Of a stretch of DNA of 9,786 nt, positions 6,625-9,786 are shown one piece after another (the stretch's first letter is position 1; each line of letters starts with the position of its first letter). Made by a program: the position numbers and the translations under genes. The notes under the pieces are model-generated. The model ran no database searches, had not been told where the DNA came from, and worked only from the letters and a program-made list of their open reading frames with translations. This DNA is from Caulobacter sp. (GTDB lineage: Bacteria > Pseudomonadota > Alphaproteobacteria > Caulobacterales > Caulobacteraceae), in contig JACMOF010000069.1 of the NCBI GenBank assembly GCA_014378155.1, positions 1-9,786 on the forward strand, read 5' to 3'.

Positions 6625-6988
6625 ATGAGCAAAGTCGCCATCGTTTATCGCTCGGGTTACGGCCACACCGCCGTCCTGGCCGAAAGGGTCGCCGAAGGCG
6701 TCCGTGACGCCGGCCAGACCCCGGTCCTGCTGAAGATCGAAAACACCGCCTAGGACTCCGCGCCGCTGATCGACAAGATCAGCCAGGCCGACGCCGTCGT
6801 CTTCGGCGCCCCCACCTATATGGGCGACGTCTCTGGCGTGTTCAAAGTCTTCGCCGACGCCACCGCCGCCCGAGATCACCCCGCCGGCCGGAGACCGCGA
6901 GACCGCCCGCCTGCTGGGCGTCCGCGTCGCCGAAGCGGCCGTGCGCTGGACGCGCGGCGCCCAGCCGGCGCTGAGCGAAGCCGCCTAG
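6625..6988 (+). pseudogene. Decayed WrbA/flavodoxin-like NAD(P)H:quinone oxidoreductase
   Basis: From ATG 6625 the frame reads MSKVAIVYRSGYGHTAVLAE, the FMN phosphate-binding start typical of flavodoxin-like quinone reductases, but stops at an amber TAG (6751-6753) after 42 codons. Past the stop, in the same frame, it continues with DAVVFGAPTYMGDVSGVFK and FADATAA, again typical. At about 6869-6871 homology jumps to another frame: PEITPPAGDRETARLLGVRV and RWTRGAQPALSEAA, ending with TAG at 6986-6988. About 121 codons remain against roughly 200 in intact relatives, so some 75-85 codons of the middle are missing, including the region expected to hold the W-x-GS/SGDK segment. Three lesions (nonsense, deletion, frameshift) make function very unlikely. 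Intact relatives transfer two electrons from NAD(P)H to quinones using FMN. Codon bias is still like the neighbours, suggesting recent decay. Confidence 0.88.
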
Positions 6989-7039
6989 CAGACACCACCG
7001 TCCATCCTTCCTGATCCCCCAGTCCGAAGGACGGGCCTG

Positions 7040-7060
7040 GGGCGCTGAGCCCGAGCGCCC
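7040..7060 (+). terminator. GC-rich hairpin after the quinone reductase remnant
   Basis: GGGCGCT (7040-7046) pairs with AGCGCCC (7054-7060) around a seven-base loop, followed by a weak pyrimidine stretch (CTTCTTT). A second overlapping pair, CCCCAG (7017-7022) with CTGGGG (7037-7042), lies just upstream. This could be the old terminator of the decayed gene. The T-run is poor, so confidence is low. Confidence 0.35.
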
Positions 7061-7144
7061 ACTCGCTTCTTTCGTGCGTTAGGGACGCGCTTGCACCAAA
7101 TCGGCCGCCGTGCTTCGTCTTGGCGACCCTTGACCTCGCTTGGA

Positions 7145-7150
7145 CATAAC
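7145..7150 (+). promoter_or_regulatory. Possible -10 element of the SDR gene (leaderless geometry)
   Basis: CATAAC ends 5 bases before the ATG at 7156, and there is no Shine-Dalgarno sequence between. GACATAAC fits six of eight positions of the Caulobacter housekeeping -10 form GCTANAWC. No well-spaced -35 is visible (TTGGCG at 7120 is 19 bases away). If real, the message would be leaderless or nearly so. Confidence 0.25.
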
Positions 7151-7155
7151 CCCGC

Positions 7156-7956
7156 ATGGCCCGCCGTCTCGCCTTGATCACCGGCGCCTCCGCCGGCATC
7201 GGGGCCGCCTTCGCCCGCATCTATGCCAGCCACGGCTATGACGTGGCCCTGACCGCCCGGCGGCTGGGCCGGCTGGAGGCCCTGGCCGCCGGGATCCGCC
7301 TGCGGTTCGGCGTCGAGGCCTATCCGATCGCCGCCGACCTGGCCGACCCCGCCGGCGTTGACACGGTGCTGGCCGGGATCGAGGCCCAGGGCCGGGTCGT
7401 AGACGCCCTGGTCAACAACGCCGGCTACGGCCTGCCCGGGACCTATGCCGCCACCCGCTGGGAGGACCAGGCCGCCTTCCTGCAGGTGCTGCTGGTCTCG
7501 GTCTGCGGCCTGACCCACAAGGTGCTGCCAGGCATGGTCGAGCGCGGCTACGGCCGGATCGTCAATGTCGCCTCGCTAGCCGGCCTAACCCCCGGCGCGG
7601 CCGGCCACACGCTCTACGCGGCGACCAAGAGCTTCCTGGTGAAGTTTTCCCAGAGCCTGCACCTGGAAAACCAGGCAACGGGCGTGCATGTCTCGGCCCT
7701 GTGCCCCGGCTTCACCTGGTCGGAATTCCACGACGTCAACGGCACCCGCGCCCAGGTCAGCCAGTCGCTGCCGACCTGGCTGGGGCTGGGCGCTGACGAA
7801 GTCGCCGCCACCGGCTACGAGGCCGCCGAGGCCAACCGTGTCGTCTGCGTGCCCGGCGCGCCGAACAAGGCCATCGCCGTGCTGGCCAAGTTGATCCCGG
7901 ACGACTGGGCCCTGGCGCTGATGGCCAGCCAGGGCGGGCGGTTTCGGAAGCTTTAG
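7156..7956 (+). CDS. Short-chain dehydrogenase/reductase (classical SDR, DltE-like)
   Basis: 266 residues with a Rossmann fold: cofactor loop TGASAGIG at residues 9-16, ARR at 34-36 (basic residues after strand two, suggesting NADP(H) preference), NNAG at 87-90, catalytic Ser140 in IVNVAS, and YAATK with Tyr154 and Lys158. The C-terminal substrate region ALCPGFTWSEFHD follows. Family members oxidise or reduce alcohols and ketones; the substrate here cannot be told. The position of the usual catalytic Asn on helix four appears to be Leu112 (LQVLLVSVCGLT), so the Asn-Ser-Tyr-Lys tetrad may be incomplete. The start ATG lacks a ribosome site but fits the family N-terminus (MARRLALITGASAG). The stop codon belongs to a palindromic repeat that begins exactly there. 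No evident operon partner. Confidence 0.93.
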   Translation: MARRLALITGASAGIGAAFARIYASHGYDVALTARRLGRLEALAAGIRLRFGVEAYPIAADLADPAGVDTVLAGIEAQGRVVDALVNNAGYGLPGTYAATRWEDQAAFLQVLLVSVCGLTHKVLPGMVERGYGRIVNVASLAGLTPGAAGHTLYAATKSFLVKFSQSLHLENQATGVHVSALCPGFTWSEFHDVNGTRAQVSQSLPTWLGLGADEVAATGYEAAEANRVVCVPGAPNKAIAVLAKLIPDDWALALMASQGGRFRKL

Positions 7957-8059
7957 AGCATTTCCCGACCTGACTGCGTCAGGCCGTGAGCTCTAATCTT
8001 CTGTTTTGACGCATTTTTCTTCACGCGAACCGGAACCACTTCGCTCAAAAAATGCTCTA
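7954..8059. repeat. 106-bp alphaproteobacterial dispersed palindromic repeat
   Basis: Bounded by perfect 10-base inverted ends TAGAGCATTT (7954-7963) and AAATGCTCTA (8050-8059). Inside are GTTTTGACGCATTTTTCTTC and GCGAACCGGAACCACTTCGC, the hallmark words of an intergenic repeat that I know to be widespread in alphaproteobacteria; here they lie in the reverse orientation. A nested perfect hairpin CCTGAC-TGC-GTCAGG is at 7969-7983. The left end overlaps the SDR stop codon. It is AT-richer than the surroundings. It carries no gene; mobility by an outside enzyme or a role at mRNA 3' ends is inference. Confidence 0.75.
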
Positions 8060-8072
8060 GGTTTGCGTTTTG

Positions 8073-8117
8073 CTCCCCTTTTCGGCCCCACAAGGGGAGG
8101 CGATCGCGCAACGATCG
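8073..8117. repeat. Two tandem small palindromes before lysS
   Basis: CTCCCCTT (8073-8080) pairs with AAGGGGAG (8092-8099) across 11 bases, immediately followed by CGATCG (8101-8106) pairing with CGATCG (8112-8117) across five bases. Together with the repeat to the left they fill most of the 260-base gap between the SDR gene and lysS. They could stop read-through from the SDR gene or belong to another intergenic repeat family. There is no T-run. Confidence 0.5.
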
Positions 8118-8202
8118 GTGCGGAGATTTGGGATTGTCGATCCGGGTTGTGGCGCCTGCGGACCAGACCTCACCCAAAACCTAGCCACCATCGACACTTC
8201 CC

Positions 8203-8210
8203 CCTATACC
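8203..8210 (+). promoter_or_regulatory. Possible -10 element giving a leaderless lysS message
   Basis: CCTATACC matches six of eight positions of the Caulobacter -10 form GCTANAWC and ends 6 bases before the lysS ATG, so transcription would begin at or next to the A of the start codon. The bases between are CCCGC-like with no ribosome site. No matching -35 is evident. Confidence 0.3.
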
Positions 8211-8216
8211 GCCCGC

Positions 8217-9786
8217 ATGTTTGAAGGCTTCTCCCCCCTCGCCCGCGACGCTCGCGCCTGGCCGTTCGAGCAGGCGCGCGCCCTGCTGGCCCGCGTGCTG
8301 CGCCTGCGGCTGTCCGACGCCGAGCGCGATCTCGCCTCGGTCTTGATCAACAGCGGCAAGGCCAACGAAGCCGTCAAAACCTTCCCGGCCTTGGGCCGGG
8401 CGGTGATCCTGGAGACTGGTTATGGGCCTTCGGGCCTGCCGCATCTGGGCACCTTTGGCGAGGTGTCGCGCACGACCATGGTGCGCATGGCCTTCCGCGC
8501 CCTGACCGACGACGCCATCCCCACGCGCCTGATCGCCTTCAGCGACGACATGGACGGCCTGCGCAAGGTGCCGGACAATATCGAGAACAAGCAGCCGCTG
8601 ATCGAGGACCTGGGCAAGCCGCTGACGGTTGTCCGCGACCCGTTCGGCACGCACGAGAGCTTCGGCGCCCACAACAACGCCCGCCTGCGCGCCTTCCTCG
8701 ACGGCTTCGGCTTCGAGTACGAGTTCGTCTCCTCGACCGAGTGCTACAAGGGCGGCAGGTTCGACGAGACCCTGCTGACCGCCCTGGCTCGCTTCGACGC
8801 CATCCAGAAGGTCATGCTGCCAACCTTGGGCGAGGAGCGCCGCGCCAGCTATTCGCCGTTCCTGCCCATCAGCCCCTCGACCGGCCGCGTGCTGCAGGTC
8901 CCGACGCTCGAGCGCGACGTCGAGAAGGGCACGATCGTCTTCGAGGACGAGGACGGTTCCAAGGTCGAGGTCCCCGTCACCGGCGGCCACGTCAAGATGC
9001 AGTGGAAGCCCGATTGGGCCATGCGCTGGACGGCGCTGGACATCGACTACGAGATGAGCGGCAAGGACCTGATCGACTCGGTCAAGGCCTCAGCTCAGAT
9101 CTGCAAGGCCCTGGGCGGCGTGCCGCCGGAGGGCTTCAATTACGAGCTGTTCCTCGACGAGAACTCGCAGAAGATCAGCAAGTCCAAGGGCAACGGCCTG
9201 TCGATGGAAGACTGGCTGCGCTACGGCGCGCCGGAAAGCCTGTCCTACTACATGTTCCAGAGCCCGAAATCGGCCAAGAAGCTGTTCTTCGACGTCATCC
9301 CCAAGGCGACGGACGAATATCTCCAGCAGCTCGACGCCTACCAAAAGCAGGAGCCGGCCAAGCAGTTGGATAACCCCGTGTGGCACGTCCATTCGGGCCG
9401 GCCGCCGCAATATGGCTCGCCGGTGTCCTTCAGCCTGATGCTGAACCTGGTGTCGGCCGCCAACGCCTCGGACAAGACGATCCTGTGGGGCTTCCTGTCG
9501 CGCTATATTCCTGGCGCGACGCCGGAGGGCCAACCGCTGCTGGACCGCCTGGCCGACTACGCGATCAACTATTACGAGGACTTCGTGAAGCCCACGAAGG
9601 CCTTCCGCGCGCCGAGCGATCAGGAACGCGCCGCGATCCTCGACTTGGCGACGCGGCTGAAGGCCCTGCCTGTCGGCTGCCAGGACGCCGAGCTGATCCA
9701 GAGCGAAGTGTTCGCGGTCGGCAAGGACCACGCCTTCGACCCGCTGCGCGGCTGGTTCCAGGCGCTGTACGAAGTGCTGCTTGGCC
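8217..9786 (+). CDS. lysS: Class I lysyl-tRNA synthetase, 3' end beyond window
   Basis: 523 codons are present and the frame is open at the right edge; the family is usually about 520-550 residues, so little is missing. The enzyme attaches lysine to tRNA-Lys using ATP in the cytoplasm. Class I LysRS (also called LysK) is the form found in archaea and alphaproteobacteria, unrelated to the class II enzyme of E. coli. Visible signatures: the HIGH-type motif in [15 protein letters not shown] (HLGT at residues 76-79), [20 protein letters not shown] with the SGKDLIDS segment in the catalytic core, and the KMSKS-type loop KISKS at 319-323. The C-terminal helical anticodon-binding part begins after about residue 370. 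The start ATG at 8217 gives a family-like N-terminus ([14 protein letters not shown]); no Shine-Dalgarno precedes it. No internal break is seen. It stands apart from its left neighbour. Confidence 0.97.
   Translation, partial: MFEGFSPLARDARAWPFEQARALLARVLRLRLSDAERDLASVLINSGKANEAVKTFPALGRAVILETGYGPSGLPHLGTFGEVSRTTMVRMAFRALTDDAIPTRLIAFSDDMDGLRKVPDNIENKQPLIEDLGKPLTVVRDPFGTHESFGAHNNARLRAFLDGFGFEYEFVSSTECYKGGRFDETLLTALARFDAIQKVMLPTLGEERRASYSPFLPISPSTGRVLQVPTLERDVEKGTIVFEDEDGSKVEVPVTGGHVKMQWKPDWAMRWTALDIDYEMSGKDLIDSVKASAQICKALGGVPPEGFNYELFLDENSQKISKSKGNGLSMEDWLRYGAPESLSYYMFQSPKSAKKLFFDVIPKATDEYLQQLDAYQKQEPAKQLDNPVWHVHSGRPPQYGSPVSFSLMLNLVSAANASDKTILWGFLSRYIPGATPEGQPLLDRLADYAINYYEDFVKPTKAFRAPSDQERAAILDLATRLKALPVGCQDAELIQSEVFAVGKDHAFDPLRGWFQALYEVLLG

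Noticed and set aside
6751..6753. In-frame TAG read through or recoded as an amino acid
   Set aside because: The same gene also has a deletion and a frame change, and the family contains no recoded residue, so a simple nonsense mutation is the better explanation.
6820..7014. Open frame of 64 codons at the end of the quinone reductase remnant
   Set aside because: It is the out-of-frame continuation of the broken gene past the deletion junction; the real homology has moved to another frame.
8181..9731. Two long minus-strand open frames opposite lysS (8181-8990, 9090-9731)
   Set aside because: Both are antisense to a continuous class I lysyl-tRNA synthetase frame and have the typical low-complexity shadow composition.
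1..9786. tRNA, rRNA, CRISPR arrays, insertion sequences, defence or toxin-antitoxin genes
   Set aside because: I looked for regularly spaced repeats, cloverleaf-like ends, and transposase or nuclease motifs and saw none.

Overview
The window is a GC-rich, gene-dense chromosomal segment from an alphaproteobacterium, most likely Caulobacteraceae (Caulobacter or Phenylobacterium type). The basis is the high G+C content, a class I lysyl-tRNA synthetase (the form used by alphaproteobacteria), the gene families present, and a dispersed palindromic repeat of a type that is widespread in alphaproteobacterial intergenic DNA. The genus is an inference. I see no phage, transposon, CRISPR, toxin-antitoxin or defence genes.

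Layout, left to right. (1) Positions 1-466 hold the C-terminal end of a penicillin-acylase-family N-terminal nucleophile hydrolase. It is followed on the same strand by a small lipoprotein (528-977) and a 128-residue helical protein of unknown function (989-1375). (2) A strong 18-bp hairpin (1379-1417) separates these from a minus-strand block that reads right to left: kup (3483-5459, potassium uptake), two small membrane proteins fused tightly to it by stop/start abutment and overlap (3141-3482 and 2782-3144), then argG (1446-2675, argininosuccinate synthase, arginine biosynthesis). (3) Divergent from kup is a YwnA-like Rrf2-family regulator (5664-6107). It ends one base away from a convergent small membrane protein (6109-6414), with a nested hairpin at the junction. 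(4) Positions 6625-6988 hold the wreck of a WrbA/flavodoxin-like NAD(P)H:quinone oxidoreductase gene, inactivated by an amber stop, an internal deletion and a frameshift; a clean inverted repeat still sits upstream of it. (5) A classical short-chain dehydrogenase (7156-7956) has its stop codon inside a 106-bp palindromic repeat. (6) After more small palindromes comes lysS/lysK (8217 to the window end), a class I lysyl-tRNA synthetase that is nearly complete.

Most of the window is ordinary housekeeping: arginine synthesis, potassium uptake and tRNA charging. The parts worth a second look are the kup-linked small membrane proteins, the lipoprotein/helical-protein pair, and the regulator left beside a dead quinone reductase gene. 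I found no convincing new multi-gene system and do not want to overstate these.
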